Positions 1-11,064 of a stretch of 64,000 bases of DNA are shown here, in pieces. The notes under the pieces are model-generated. The model saw nothing but the letters and a program-made list of their open reading frames with translations. It did no database searches and was not told where the DNA came from. The DNA is taken from contig JAHXHN010000003.1 of the NCBI GenBank assembly GCA_025656675.1, positions 496,001-560,000 of the forward strand, in the 5' to 3' direction. The stretch is from Candidatus Thiodiazotropha sp. (ex Codakia rugifera). GTDB lineage: Bacteria; Pseudomonadota; Gammaproteobacteria; Chromatiales; Chromatiaceae. The first letter of the stretch is position 1. The number at the start of each line of letters is the position of its first letter. The position numbers and the translations under genes were made by a program.

Positions 1-723
1 CAGGTCGATATATCCGGCAAAAATGGAATAACGCCATTGCATATGGCCGTTGAGCATAGCAGTGAGCCGCTCGTGGATTTACTTCTATCCAAAGGTGCCA
101 ATGCAGCCAAGCCAACAGATGACGGTATCACACCATTGATTCTGGCGGTTGCCAAACAACAATCGGCTATTGTCAGCACCTTGATCAAACATGGGGCAAC
201 TGTCGATCAGGCTGACCTCAAGGGCCGCACACCCCTCTATCACGCGATCGATGCAGGCAATAAAGATATCTTCTATCAGCTGTTGCGTGCAGGAGCAAAG
301 ATCGATGTGCAGGCAAAAGACGGATTAACGCCGATGATGCGAGCGGCCTCCTTTGGTCATTCGGCATTAGTGAATGAATTGTCTAAAAATGAACAACAGA
401 TTGACAGGCAAAGCAACAATGGCAATACGGCACTGATGCTGGCCGCGAGAAATGGATCATTGCGTACAATCAATATCTTACTGCGTTCTGGACCGGATAT
501 TGATCATCGTAATCAGGCGGGAACCACCGCCTTGATGTTGGCTGCAGAACAGGGACACATGGACGTTGTTAAGCGGTTGCTGGATGTTAAAGCCAACGCA
601 CATCAAATCAATCTGCGTCGAGAGAGTGCCGTCGATCTGGCTAGACGTAGTGGGCATGATAAGGTCGCGGACTACATTGAAAAGAACAAAGGTAGTGGAG
701 GACTACTGGACTTTATGCGTTAG
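1..723 (+). CDS. Ankyrin-repeat protein, 5'-truncated by window edge
   Basis: The reading frame is open from base 1, so the start lies upstream of the window. The visible 240 residues are a chain of about seven ankyrin repeats of roughly 33 residues, with the recurring G-x-TPL-x-x-A and (G/N)-A signatures (for example GITPLHMAVEH, GRTPLYHAID, GTTALMLAAEQGH). The protein ends with a short Lys/Gly-rich tail. Ankyrin repeats mediate protein-protein contacts; no enzymatic domain is visible and no partner can be named. A weak hairpin (GGTGCG at 828-833, CGCACC at 841-846) lies downstream but has no clear T-run. The gene converges on rarA. Confidence 0.85.
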   Translation, partial: QVDISGKNGITPLHMAVEHSSEPLVDLLLSKGANAAKPTDDGITPLILAVAKQQSAIVSTLIKHGATVDQADLKGRTPLYHAIDAGNKDIFYQLLRAGAKIDVQAKDGLTPMMRAASFGHSALVNELSKNEQQIDRQSNNGNTALMLAARNGSLRTINILLRSGPDIDHRNQAGTTALMLAAEQGHMDVVKRLLDVKANAHQINLRRESAVDLARRSGHDKVADYIEKNKGSGGLLDFMR

Positions 724-916
724 CTAAGGCCTGTTAACACTAATCCAATACGCCCTGCTGAGGCTGTATTTGTGCCCAGCAAGGCGGAATATATACGCTT
801 TCATTTTGGCTTTAAAAACAGATAGAGGGTGCGGCAGCGTCGCACCTTCTATGTTCAGCAACCGGAAACATACATTTTACTATAACCATTTGAGATGGTG
901 TTCTTCTGATAAACAC

Positions 917-2245
917 TCACTCCCCCCCCGCCTCTTCATCCAGCTTACGCAGAAACTCAAGCTTTTCGCCAATCTTGATTTCCATACCCCTGTCCACGGG
1001 TTGATAGTAACTGCGGTCACACAACGGCTCAGGCAGATAACTTTCACCTGCCGCATAGCCATGAGGTTCATCGTGAGCGTAACGGTATGCTTTGCCGTAG
1101 TCCAAAGACTTCATCAGCTTTGTGGGTGCATTGCGTAGTGCGAGGGGCACTTCAAGGGAGCCGGATGCTTTGGCATCGGAAAGCGCCGCTTTCCAGGCAG
1201 TATAAACAGCATTACTCTTAGGCGCGCAGGCCATATAGACCACAGCCTGAGCGATGGCTAATTCACCTTCTGGACTGCCAAGTCGCTGCTGTGTATCCCA
1301 ACTATTGATTGCTATCTGCAAAGCTCGCGGATCGGCATTGCCGATATCCTCGGAGGCCATGCGAACCACTCGACGACATATATAGAGTGGATCGCAGCCA
1401 CCATCGATCATTCGCGCCAGCCAATAGAGTGCGGCATCAGGCGCAGACCCCCTGACCGACTTATGCAACGCTGAAATCTGATCATAAAAGGCCTCTCCTC
1501 CTTTATCGAAACGGCGCAGCGTACCACTGGCCACCTCCTCTACAATCTGACTACTGATCTCCCCCGACTCGATCAAATCAACTGCAATCTCCAACAGATT
1601 CAATGCTCGTCTTGCATCACCATCGGCCGCTTCCGCCAATAAGGTTCGGGCTGCTTGGTTAATACTCAGACCCTGTCTACCTAATCCATTTTGGGTATCG
1701 CTCAAGGCCTGATCGATGATGCGCTCCAGCTCATCCGAGGTCAGTATCTTGAGGACATAGGTACGGGCACGTGAAAGCAGGGCATTGTTCAGTTCGAAAG
1801 AGGGGTTTTCTGTAGTGGCACCGATAAAGACCACTGTGCCATCCTCGACATGTGGTAGAAAGGCATCCTGCTGAGACTTGTTGAAGCGGTGTACCTCATC
1901 GATAAAGAGGACTGTAGGACGTTGCTCCTGCTGTTTAAACAGCCTTGCCTGCTCTACGGCAGCACGAATATCCTTAACCCCCGACAACACCGCCGAGAGG
2001 CTCAAAAACTGCGCCCCCGAGTGACGGGCGATCAATCTGGCCAGAGTAGTTTTACCGGTGCCTGGCGGACCCCAGAAGATCATTGAGTGGAGACGATCCT
2101 CCTCAATAGCGCGCCTAAGGGGTTTACTCTCCGAGATGATATGTGATTGTCCGACAAACATCGCCAATGTCCGGGGACGCATACGATCAGCAAGGGGACG
2201 GTTCTCTCCGGCCCCTTCATGGGCAAAGAGATCCTGGTTGTTCAT
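917..2245 (-). CDS. rarA: Replication-associated recombination protein A (AAA+ ATPase)
   Basis: This 442-residue AAA+ ATPase of the RarA/MgsA/WRNIP1 family acts at stalled replication forks and resembles a clamp loader. Walker A GPPGTGKT is at residues 59-66 and Walker B FIDEVHRF at about 114-121. The [13 protein letters not shown] segment and the C-terminal tetramerisation region ([19 protein letters not shown]) are typical of the family. Length is normal. The ATG overlaps the end of lolA by 4 bp, so the two genes are probably co-transcribed, as in many gammaproteobacteria (ftsK-lolA-rarA). Confidence 0.96.
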   Translation of the reverse strand: MNNQDLFAHEGAGENRPLADRMRPRTLAMFVGQSHIISESKPLRRAIEEDRLHSMIFWGPPGTGKTTLARLIARHSGAQFLSLSAVLSGVKDIRAAVEQARLFKQQEQRPTVLFIDEVHRFNKSQQDAFLPHVEDGTVVFIGATTENPSFELNNALLSRARTYVLKILTSDELERIIDQALSDTQNGLGRQGLSINQAARTLLAEAADGDARRALNLLEIAVDLIESGEISSQIVEEVASGTLRRFDKGGEAFYDQISALHKSVRGSAPDAALYWLARMIDGGCDPLYICRRVVRMASEDIGNADPRALQIAINSWDTQQRLGSPEGELAIAQAVVYMACAPKSNAVYTAWKAALSDAKASGSLEVPLALRNAPTKLMKSLDYGKAYRYAHDEPHGYAAGESYLPEPLCDRSYYQPVDRGMEIKIGEKLEFLRKLDEEAGGE

Positions 2246-2868
2246 AGGTCTCCGATCAGATCCACCATAGATGGAGGCACAAACTTAAACAGCGCGTCAT
2301 TGAGGGTTGGGTTACGCTGAACATTGTCGAAAAAAAACCGGGTTGTCTGACCGAAGTTATCAATCATGACCATACGCTGCAGGTGGTTGTCATTGAGCGC
2401 CAAATGGACAGATGCAAATTGAGCCTCCTTCTCATTTGGCAGCAACTCAACCCAGCTAAGGCCATCCTGCTCACCCAGATCATTGACCTGAAAATGTTCA
2501 GTGATAGGAGCTAGATCACTGAGCAACTGCGCCGGTGTACCCTTCAACGCCGCTTGCTGACTACGGTGGGAGACCTGTTCCAATTCGATGTCATGCAACC
2601 AGATGCGATCTCCATCCGCCACAATCAGCTGTTCACCTGGCGCCGCATACTCCCACCGTAACAGACCAGGACGTTTCAGGTAAAACACCCCATGACTGGT
2701 GTAGACAGGGCCATCATCCTGCTGCTCCAAAGTCTGACGAAAATCAGCCTGCAGCGTATTGAGATCCTTGAGGAAGCGCTCAAGTTGTTGCGGGCCATCA
2801 TCTGCCCAAATTGTTTGCGTCAGAGTCAGTAAAAAAATTAATAACGACGATTTAAAGCTCAACTTCAT
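2242..2868 (-). CDS. lolA: Outer-membrane lipoprotein carrier protein LolA
   Basis: This is the periplasmic chaperone that carries lipoproteins from the LolCDE complex to LolB. The 208-residue precursor has a signal peptide at about residues 1-22 (cleavage after TIWA). The mature part has the LolA features: the [12 protein letters not shown] segment, [13 protein letters not shown], and [15 protein letters not shown]. Mature length is normal. It lies 26 bp after ftsK and overlaps rarA by 4 bp, which gives an ftsK-lolA-rarA operon. Confidence 0.95.
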   Translation of the reverse strand: MKLSFKSSLLIFLLTLTQTIWADDGPQQLERFLKDLNTLQADFRQTLEQQDDGPVYTSHGVFYLKRPGLLRWEYAAPGEQLIVADGDRIWLHDIELEQVSHRSQQAALKGTPAQLLSDLAPITEHFQVNDLGEQDGLSWVELLPNEKEAQFASVHLALNDNHLQRMVMIDNFGQTTRFFFDNVQRNPTLNDALFKFVPPSMVDLIGDL

Positions 2869-2894
2869 TCAACTGCCCATGGTTAGGTGATCAT

Positions 2895-5207
2895 TCAGTC
2901 TTTCGGCGGTGGCGGTGCCAACACGGTGCGACTGCCATTCGTTTCCGCTCCGCCGACAATACCGGTACGTTCCATCTCTTCGATCATGCGGGCAGCACGG
3001 TTGTAGCCGATCTTCAAGCGGCGTTGTACACCGGAGATCGAGGCCCTCCGTGTCTCAGTGACAATGCGAACAGCCTCGTCATAGAGTGGGTCGTTATCCT
3101 CTGTATCACCACTCTCGGCCGGGAAACCGGGAATGGATTCGGTGGCCTCCTGGAGGATCTCTTCCAAGTAGTCCGGTTGACCGCTCTCCTTCAGATGCTT
3201 CACCACGCGGTGCACCTCGTTATCATCCACAAAAGCACCATGCATGCGCTGTGTGATATTGCTGCCGGTCCCCATGTAGAGCATGTCGCCATGGCCCAGC
3301 AGATGCTCCGCACCCATCTGGTCGAGGATGGTACGCGAGTCAACCCGTGAGGAAACCTGGAAGGCAATACGCGTGGGTATGTTTGCCTTGATCAGGCCAG
3401 TGATCACATCCACTGACGGTCGTTGCGTGGCAAGGATCAGATGAATACCCGAAGCACGAGCCTTTTGCGCCAACCTTGCGATCAGCTCCTCAACCTTCTT
3501 TCTGGCCATCATCATCATATCGGCCAGCTCGTCGATAATGACCACGATATAGGGCAGAGGTTCCAAAGTGGGATGGGCCATCGCCTCAATAATTTCGGTC
3601 GGCTCAAGCTGAAACAGGGGGTCTTTGATCGGTTCCCCATTCTTGATAGCCTCTTTGACCTTTCGGTTGTATCCGATGATGTTCCTCACACCCAGGCTGG
3701 CCATCAGTTTGTAGCGTCGCTCCATCTCTCCGACACACCAGCGCAGGGCATTGGCTGCCTCCTGCATATCGGTCACAACCGGGGTTAACAGATGGGGAAT
3801 GCCCTCGTAGACCGACAGCTCCAGCATCTTTGGATCGACCATGATCATCCGTACTTCATCAGGTTTGGATTTGTAGAGCAGGCTGAGGATCATGGCATTG
3901 ATGGCCACCGATTTACCGGAACCTGTGGTACCGGCAATCAGTGCATGGGGCATTTTACCGAGATCGGCGCACATGGGATTACCGGCAATATCCTTACCCA
4001 AAGCAAGGGTTAGAGGCGACTTGGCAGATTCGTAGGTAGCGGATTGCAGAATCTCGCTGAGAAACACCATTTCGCGATATTCATTTGGGATCTCCAGACC
4101 AATCACCGATTTCCCCGGAATCACCTCTACCACCCGCACTGCAATGGTGGAGAGCGCACGCGCCAGATCCTTCGATAGGCTACTGATCTTGCTTACCTTG
4201 GTGCCTGCCGCCAGTTGTAACTCATACAGCGTCACCACCGGGCCAGGATGTACGGCCACCACCTGCACCTCAATATCAAAATCGGCAAACTTCAACTCCA
4301 CCTGGCGCGACATAGCCTGAAGCGCCTCGGGTGAGTAGGCCTGGACTGTCTGTTTGGCGGGGTCAAGCAGTGCCAAGGGTGGCAGTTCACTATTGGGATC
4401 GGCTTCAAACAGGGGAACCTGACGCTCCTTCTCAACCCGTTCACTGGCCTTTGGCGCATTAATCACCGGCTCAATTCTGGGCTGTTTTCGGGAAACCGCC
4501 TTTTTCTGTTCCCTCTTGATCAGATCCACCCGCTCCTGCCGGGCCTTTTTCGCAGCCAATCGCTCTCGCGAGTGGGTAAGAAACAGCTGACTCTTACGCA
4601 GCAGGGCCAGCACCATGCCTCCAAGAAAGTCCATTACCGTAAACCAGGAGACACCTGTAAACAGGGTAAAACCACTGAGAAACAGGGCCAACATCAACAG
4701 GGTACTACCTGAGCGACTGAACGTGGCCTCGAAATAACTCCCCAGGGAAGCACCCAAGGCACCACCGGTCCCTGTTGGCAGGTTTCCAGCCAAATGCTGG
4801 GTGTGCAGTGTCGCCAGGGCACAGCCTGACGCAAGGGTGACAAAAAAACCCAACCAGCGCACCAATATAAGATTGATATTGACCGTGTCGTCCGGATTGC
4901 GGCGACGAAAAACCAATACGGCACTCCAACTCATCATGATCGGGAAAAGATAGGCGAAAATACCGAATAAATAGAGAAATACATCAGCAAACCAAGCACC
5001 TGCCGGACCACCCGAATTAATCACATTTATCGCAGGGCCGGTGTAGGACCAACCCGGGTCTTGGGGTGAGTAGCTGAACAGAGAGAGCAGCAAGTAGCCA
5101 CTGAGACAGAACAGGCTCCACATGATCCCTTCACGCATGGCATGACTGACATGGCTGTGGAAGGCATTTTGGGCTGTGTTCTGTTGGCTTTTAGCCTGTA
5201 CTGTCAT
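2895..5207 (-). CDS. ftsK: DNA translocase FtsK
   Basis: This septal DNA pump coordinates chromosome segregation and XerCD dimer resolution with division. The 770-residue protein has four or five N-terminal membrane segments (about residues 25-215) and a short charged linker (about 220-270). The RecA-like motor follows, with Walker A GTTGSGKS at about 427 and the [11 protein letters not shown]alker B. The C-terminal gamma winged helix ([37 protein letters not shown], shown here in overlapping words) reads KOPS sites. The linker is short compared with E. coli FtsK, as in SpoIIIE-like FtsKs. No strong Shine-Dalgarno sequence is visible; the upstream 50 bp is AT-rich. Confidence 0.95.
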   Translation of the reverse strand: MTVQAKSQQNTAQNAFHSHVSHAMREGIMWSLFCLSGYLLLSLFSYSPQDPGWSYTGPAINVINSGGPAGAWFADVFLYLFGIFAYLFPIMMSWSAVLVFRRRNPDDTVNINLILVRWLGFFVTLASGCALATLHTQHLAGNLPTGTGGALGASLGSYFEATFSRSGSTLLMLALFLSGFTLFTGVSWFTVMDFLGGMVLALLRKSQLFLTHSRERLAAKKARQERVDLIKREQKKAVSRKQPRIEPVINAPKASERVEKERQVPLFEADPNSELPPLALLDPAKQTVQAYSPEALQAMSRQVELKFADFDIEVQVVAVHPGPVVTLYELQLAAGTKVSKISSLSKDLARALSTIAVRVVEVIPGKSVIGLEIPNEYREMVFLSEILQSATYESAKSPLTLALGKDIAGNPMCADLGKMPHALIAGTTGSGKSVAINAMILSLLYKSKPDEVRMIMVDPKMLELSVYEGIPHLLTPVVTDMQEAANALRWCVGEMERRYKLMASLGVRNIIGYNRKVKEAIKNGEPIKDPLFQLEPTEIIEAMAHPTLEPLPYIVVIIDELADMMMMARKKVEELIARLAQKARASGIHLILATQRPSVDVITGLIKANIPTRIAFQVSSRVDSRTILDQMGAEHLLGHGDMLYMGTGSNITQRMHGAFVDDNEVHRVVKHLKESGQPDYLEEILQEATESIPGFPAESGDTEDNDPLYDEAVRIVTETRRASISGVQRRLKIGYNRAARMIEEMERTGIVGGAETNGSRTVLAPPPPKD

Positions 5208-5257
5208 GTTAATAATCTTTTTAAATTAAAATGTTACAATTATTTATTATTGTAAAT

Positions 5258-6322
5258 TCACAGGTACTGCTCACGCAAGGCCGGATAGATCAGCTCACCG
5301 GCGGAAAGGTTCACTGCAGCCTGCAACTGCGGGTCAGTTCGCCAGTTTGATGCCACCAATCGTTTAAGATAGGGCATCATTGCTGCAGAGAGTGCCTGGC
5401 TTGCGCTTCGTGGCACCGCACCTGGCATATTGGTGACACAGAAATGTGTCACCTCATCAACCTGGTAGGTGGGATCCTGATAAGTCGTTGCCCGGGTTGT
5501 TTCAATGCAGCCCCCCTGATCAACGGAGACATCAACAATCACACTGCCCCCTGCCATACTGGAAACCTGCTCGCGAGTGATGATCTTCGGGGCTTTCGTC
5601 CCAGGAATAAGAACTGCGCCTATCAATAGATCAGCACTGGCCACCGCCTCGCTGACTGCATCCCGATAAGGATAGAGTGCAGTGACATTATCACCTAAAT
5701 TGCGCATGGCTCCCATCCGTTCGCGCAGTCGGTCAAATACCGTTACCCGGGCTCCCATGGCTGCCGCCAGATGAGCGGCATTACCCCCTGCCTGACCGCC
5801 ACCCAGAATAACCACATGACCCCGCTCTGCAGCCGGCAATCCACCTAGCAATAACCCCTTTCCGCCCTGCTGATGGTGCAACAGGACCATTCCATTCTGT
5901 ACAGCCAGACGCCCGGCAATATCACTCATAGGCGCCAAAATCGGAAGCATGCCCCGCTCTTCAAGAGTCTCAAAGGCGATGGCTGTGACACCGGACTTCA
6001 GCAACTGATCGGTTAATCCCTTGTTCGCTGCCAGGTGCAGAAAACAGAACAGTAATTGGTCTTCGCGCAGCATCTCGGGCTCGGACCCGTAGGGTTCTTT
6101 AACCTTGACCACCAGTTTCGCCTCGCCATAGAGATGCTCGGCGTCGTTGACAATCTCTACACCTGCATCCTGATACACAGCGTCCTTGTACCCGCTCGCC
6201 ACACCCGCACCCTGCTCCAACATCACCCGATGGCCAACCTTGACCAGCTCAGCACAGGCCTCAGGTACCAATCCCACCCGGCCCTCCAGGGGTTTTATCT
6301 CTTTAGGAATTGCAATTTTCAT
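5258..6322 (-). CDS. ald: Alanine dehydrogenase
   Basis: NAD-dependent oxidative deamination of L-alanine to pyruvate and ammonium. The 354-residue protein has the family N-terminus (MKIAIPKEIKPLEGRVGL), the VKVKEP substrate lysine, the FLHLA histidine, a Rossmann NAD site GGGQAGGNAA near residue 174, and the DVSVDQGGC and TNMPGAVPRS active-site segments. It is slightly shorter than the usual ~370 residues. The GGGQAGGNAA glycine motif differs from the common GGGxVGxNAA. A purine-rich AAGAGAAG precedes the ATG. The gene is monocistronic and divergent from trxB. Confidence 0.93.
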   Translation of the reverse strand: MKIAIPKEIKPLEGRVGLVPEACAELVKVGHRVMLEQGAGVASGYKDAVYQDAGVEIVNDAEHLYGEAKLVVKVKEPYGSEPEMLREDQLLFCFLHLAANKGLTDQLLKSGVTAIAFETLEERGMLPILAPMSDIAGRLAVQNGMVLLHHQQGGKGLLLGGLPAAERGHVVILGGGQAGGNAAHLAAAMGARVTVFDRLRERMGAMRNLGDNVTALYPYRDAVSEAVASADLLIGAVLIPGTKAPKIITREQVSSMAGGSVIVDVSVDQGGCIETTRATTYQDPTYQVDEVTHFCVTNMPGAVPRSASQALSAAMMPYLKRLVASNWRTDPQLQAAVNLSAGELIYPALREQYL

Positions 6323-6492
6323 TGACAGCTTCTCTTGGTGTTTCTTTACCCCGGGGGGATGATTCCGTAGTATTCCCGCAATCCGATTTTCAGACTTGGA
6401 TGCGGGTCACCTATTCCGGACGCGTCATCGTCAAGTCATTCCGTTTACTGGGTCCCTCCACCGTTGTATGAGGCAAACCCGAGCTGGAGTAA

Positions 6493-7467
<975 letters not shown>

Positions 7468-7494
7468 ACAGCTGATAAAAAAACCCTCAAATGA

Positions 7495-8061
7495 ATGCAA
7501 AAAAACATAAATGGACTTTTGCATTTAAGCACATTATCAGGATGTGCAAATTTAGTTGCAATCTCATTGGCCGGGTGTACAGACTTACCAAAGGGCATCC
7601 AGCCTGTTGATGATTTCAAGATCAACCACTATCTTGGCACATGGTACGAAATTGCACGGCTAGACCATGCTTTTGAGAGTGATCTGGATAGTGTGACGGC
7701 TGACTATACATTTCGAAAAGATGGCGGCATCGATGTCATCAACAGAGGACGCTCAACCAGGGATAATCAATGGAAAGAGGCCGAAGGTAAAGCCTATTTT
7801 GTCGGTGACAATAAAAAAGGTCATTTAAAAGTATCGCTTTTTTGGCCGTTTTATAGTGCTTACGTCATTTTTAAGCTGGACAGGGAGCGCTATAAATATG
7901 CGTATATCAGTGGCTATAACCGGGAATACCTTTGGTTATTGGTGAGGTCGCCAAGGATAAGTAAGGAAGTAATTGGCGATTTCATGACAGTTTCTGAATC
8001 GTTTGAATTTAACACCAAGGATATCATAATGGTTGAGCATGACCTGCCTATAGGTCATTAG
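7495..8061 (+). CDS. blc: Lipocalin family lipoprotein (Blc-like)
   Basis: Bacterial lipocalin, probably outer-membrane anchored and binding lipids. The 188-residue precursor has a lipobox LAGC (Cys at about residue 27). The lipocalin signature GTWYEIARLDHAFE follows, with the family's conserved Gly-x-Trp, and then TADYTFRKDGGIDVINRG, AEGKAYF and YAYISGYNREYLWLLVRSP. The start is uncertain: ATGs at 7491 and 7495 are in different frames and the 7495 one fits the lipocalin frame. The gene lies 27 bp after trxB and could be read through from it. Confidence 0.9.
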   Translation: MQKNINGLLHLSTLSGCANLVAISLAGCTDLPKGIQPVDDFKINHYLGTWYEIARLDHAFESDLDSVTADYTFRKDGGIDVINRGRSTRDNQWKEAEGKAYFVGDNKKGHLKVSLFWPFYSAYVIFKLDRERYKYAYISGYNREYLWLLVRSPRISKEVIGDFMTVSESFEFNTKDIIMVEHDLPIGH

Positions 8062-8121
8062 CAAGTAAAAAACACCAGGCTATCGGTTAATAATCAACTG
8101 TTCTATATTTTGACTTTACGT

Positions 8122-9489
8122 CTAAATATCCAAGTTCCATATATAGTTTTGATTATTTACATCCTTTGGCTCATCCTCATCCATCAGCTGACGCAGCTTC
8201 GCATCTATTTTTTCTTCCTTATTATCCATTATATTCTGATAGCGACTCACCACTTCTACCTCTTTTCCTTTTAAATCATCGGCATTGAAGTCCACCATCT
8301 TTGGCGTGATAAGCACTATTATCTCAGTGGTAGTGATGCTATTAAGGTCGTTAGAGAACAGTGGCCCAATAAGTGGCAGGTCACCGATAAATGGCACACC
8401 CTCTTTCGTGTCTCGCGTACTTTGCTTTATCAATCCACCTAGGAAAATAGTTTGACCATTTGGCACGAGCATTCTGGTTGATACCTGTGTGGTTGTCTTG
8501 GAGGGAAGCCCATCAAGCACGTCTCCATCACTCACTTCTGGTTTAATATCAAGCATGATCCGGTTATGCCTGTCTACATAGGGTGTAACTTTGAGGATAA
8601 TGCCCGTCTCTATAAACTCAATACTTTCAGATGTCACCTGGTTAATCGTTGTTGTGACTTTATACCCGAGACGTTTTCCGACTACGGCTTCCGCTTCCCG
8701 ACCCTCCATAGCCAGCAGCTTCGGTGTTGACAGTGTTCGTAATCTCCCACGCTCCTTTAGCGCATTGAGTGCAATACTGACATTTGAGTTCAGATACTGA
8801 TAAAACAGCCCTGGATTCGTGGTGTTGGATAAGTTTTGAACGCCGAAACTCCCCTCTCCTCCATCTTTCGAAAAAAACTTTGTCCAGTCGAGACCGAATA
8901 TTTCATTGTCAGTGAGCGTCACTTCAAGAATCTTTGCTTCGATTAAGATCTGATTTGGTTCGCGATCTATTTCAGACAGAATTGATTCTATTTTTTCGAG
9001 AAATACAGGCTGATCTTCGACAATTAATATATTCCTATTCTCGAGCGTAGTGATTTTCCCATAACTTGACAGGTAGTCTTTCAGTATACTTTCAACCTGT
9101 ACAGGCTTTGTATACTGGACTTTAAATGAACGTACTTCTGTTATACCTGATTGGGCATATTTACCGACTTCATCTCGATCAACTATGAAATAGCTGCCAT
9201 TTCGTTCCTCGACCGCATATCCTGCCGCCTCACTGATAGACTTAACAGCATCAATAACATCCATATCGTAAAGATTGATTGACACTTTTCCTTCAACCCC
9301 ATCGGAAACAAAGATATTCAAGCGTTGTTGCCTTGAAAGCATCTCCATCACTTCCTGGATTTCAACATCCTGTAACGATATGGATATTTTTTTGGATTCA
9401 GCCAGTAAAGGAGTCCAACTCAATATAAGTATAAGCATCAAAAACAATATGCATCTGTTACCTATTGGCATGTAGTCTGGTCTGCTCAT
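8122..9489 (-). CDS. mshL: MSHA-type pilus secretin (MshL/PilQ-like)
   Basis: Outer-membrane secretin forming the gated channel for the pilus. The 455-residue precursor has an N-terminal hydrophobic signal (about residues 12-30). A secretin-and-TonB short N-domain (KISISLQDVEIQEVMEMLSR) and an N1-type domain follow. The C-terminal secretin domain ends with the signature GVPFIGDLPLIGPLFSND. It is shorter than PilQ because AMIN domains are lacking, which fits MshL. It is the last gene of the pilM-N-O-P-Q-like run and overlaps its upstream neighbour by 4 bp. Confidence 0.88.
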   Translation of the reverse strand: MSRPDYMPIGNRCILFLMLILILSWTPLLAESKKISISLQDVEIQEVMEMLSRQQRLNIFVSDGVEGKVSINLYDMDVIDAVKSISEAAGYAVEERNGSYFIVDRDEVGKYAQSGITEVRSFKVQYTKPVQVESILKDYLSSYGKITTLENRNILIVEDQPVFLEKIESILSEIDREPNQILIEAKILEVTLTDNEIFGLDWTKFFSKDGGEGSFGVQNLSNTTNPGLFYQYLNSNVSIALNALKERGRLRTLSTPKLLAMEGREAEAVVGKRLGYKVTTTINQVTSESIEFIETGIILKVTPYVDRHNRIMLDIKPEVSDGDVLDGLPSKTTTQVSTRMLVPNGQTIFLGGLIKQSTRDTKEGVPFIGDLPLIGPLFSNDLNSITTTEIIVLITPKMVDFNADDLKGKEVEVVSRYQNIMDNKEEKIDAKLRQLMDEDEPKDVNNQNYIWNLDI

Positions 9490-9851
9490 TGTTTTACTTC
9501 TACTCCACTATCTACTAACAAGAATTTATAGGTTTGTCCTTTTTTAGTAAATATTGCACAATCCTCTTTAACGGCGATAAGACTATAGCCACTAACATGT
9601 TCACCAACGCCAACGATTTCACCGTCTGCGATCACCATGGGCATAGATTCCGAAATCAATATTGCCGTAACCTCCAGTGGCTCCTCTTCCTTCACTGGTG
9701 ACTCTTTTTTTGTCGCTCGCTTGGGTGCTTCCAGTATCGACGGCTTGGCAAACGGGTTATTTTGCAAGACCGCAACCGCCTGATCCGCTAAAACATAATC
9801 CATCGAAACAATAACCAAAATAGTGCCACTGAACAGCGTCATCAGGTTCAT
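9486..9851 (-). CDS. mshK: Small periplasmic pilus assembly protein (PilP/MshK-like)
   Basis: A 121-residue protein with an N-terminal hydrophobic segment (about 5-22), a proline/lysine-rich linker, and a small beta domain (EPLEVTAILISESMPMVIADG). The beta domain resembles the HR/PilP-type domain that contacts the secretin. Assignment rests mostly on its position between the PilO-like and secretin genes, with 4-bp overlaps on both sides; sequence support is weak. Confidence 0.65.
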   Translation of the reverse strand: MNLMTLFSGTILVIVSMDYVLADQAVAVLQNNPFAKPSILEAPKRATKKESPVKEEEPLEVTAILISESMPMVIADGEIVGVGEHVSGYSLIAVKEDCAIFTKKGQTYKFLLVDSGVEVKQ

Positions 9852-10408
9852 GACTCGACCACCCTGTATGAAACCATTGTTAAAACAATCTTGAGTTCTG
9901 GATTCGACAGTTCTTTACTAATGGTATTGATTTCGTATTTTTTAACCACGATAAATCCCAATTCACGACCAATCGTCTGCAGCCAATTGAAAAAATTGAA
10001 ATACTTTGCATGTATTTCAACTTCAAAAAGACTCTCTTGAAACATCTGGACTTTCTGCCCATCACCGGGTTTAACGCTAATCAGCTCTACATCTGTCTCC
10101 CAAGAAACCTTCTGCAATCGCCCAATGATGTATGACTCCATCTGCTTTGCAGGCAATCCAGCCATATCACCATGAAGTTGATGAGCCAGCATCTCCACTT
10201 CCGTCATGGCTTTTTTCAACTGTTGATCAAGCCCATCACTACTGTTTACTACATCAATTAGCACATTGTGACTTTTATTAACCAGGTTGTACGCTTTGAT
10301 TTGCGGGACAAGCAGATAAGAGACAAAAGCTACACTTACAAGCAGCACAAATGAGCCCAGTATTAACCGCACTACTCTTGGTTCTGCATTTTCCAGAAAC
10401 TCCTGCAT
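9848..10408 (-). CDS. mshJ: Type IV pilus alignment protein (PilO/MshJ-like)
   Basis: A 186-residue bitopic inner-membrane protein: a short cytoplasmic start, one membrane helix (about 14-34), a coiled-coil segment, and a ferredoxin-like periplasmic domain (YFNFFNWLQTIGRELGFIVV) as in PilO and GspM. It likely pairs with the PilN-like protein to link platform and secretin. It lies 5 bp after that gene and overlaps the next one by 4 bp. Confidence 0.75.
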   Translation of the reverse strand: MQEFLENAEPRVVRLILGSFVLLVSVAFVSYLLVPQIKAYNLVNKSHNVLIDVVNSSDGLDQQLKKAMTEVEMLAHQLHGDMAGLPAKQMESYIIGRLQKVSWETDVELISVKPGDGQKVQMFQESLFEVEIHAKYFNFFNWLQTIGRELGFIVVKKYEINTISKELSNPELKIVLTMVSYRVVES

Positions 10409-10413
10409 CAGCG

Positions 10414-11064
10414 TTAAACTCCACCTGCTGAAACAACTACATCGAGGATAAAATTAACCAGTTTATTTTCATACAAGCTGACTAAATCAGTTCGTACGAC
10501 ACGTACATGCTGTATTTCAGGTTGCGTGATAAGATTTGAGACAAATTCTGATAAGGCCGCATGATCCATGGCCTGACCTCTTATTGACATATGTGTCTCT
10601 ATTTTCCATGTCTCTTTTTCCTGGTCTTTCTTACCATTTGGTATAACAACAAAGTAGCCTGTATTCACCATCTTTGGATCTTTTTCCACTGCGGTGCCTG
10701 CTCGACGAAATCTCCAATTTGTAAACCAGACATTTCCCTTTGATATCGCTCTGTCAACAGTGATAAACATCTGTTCTGCAGCTGAACCGCTACGAAGGCC
10801 TGCAAGCAAGTCCAGCTGTTGTAATAAATCCACCTTGCGACTATTGAGTTTTTCCAGCTTATTCCTTTGCTGTGTCGATATTGCTTTCTGCGATTGCAAT
10901 TCCTTTAACTGGTGATCTATTGTTTCAGTTTGAATTTGCAGAAAAATAAAGATGATGATGACCGAAACTGAAATCCCAGCCAGCAAATAGATACTATGCT
11001 TGATCCATTGGTTAAATAACCGCTGTTTTCGATAAAGCTCTGGAATTAGGTCGATTTCATTCAT
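10414..11064 (-). CDS. Type IV pilus alignment protein (PilN-like)
   Basis: A 216-residue bitopic protein. The start is placed at the ATG at 11064 because it gives the family-typical N-terminus MNEIDLIPELYRKQR, the segment by which PilN docks onto PilM, and an 8-bp overlap with the upstream stop. A longer start at 11079 is possible. A membrane helix (about 22-44) is followed by a coiled coil and a periplasmic alpha/beta domain. It corresponds to MshI2-type proteins. Confidence 0.78.
   Translation of the reverse strand: MNEIDLIPELYRKQRLFNQWIKHSIYLLAGISVSVIIIFIFLQIQTETIDHQLKELQSQKAISTQQRNKLEKLNSRKVDLLQQLDLLAGLRSGSAAEQMFITVDRAISKGNVWFTNWRFRRAGTAVEKDPKMVNTGYFVVIPNGKKDQEKETWKIETHMSIRGQAMDHAALSEFVSNLITQPEIQHVRVVRTDLVSLYENKLVNFILDVVVSAGGV

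Noticed and set aside
770..1138. 122-codon plus-strand frame
   Set aside because: Mostly antisense to rarA, with no family resemblance.
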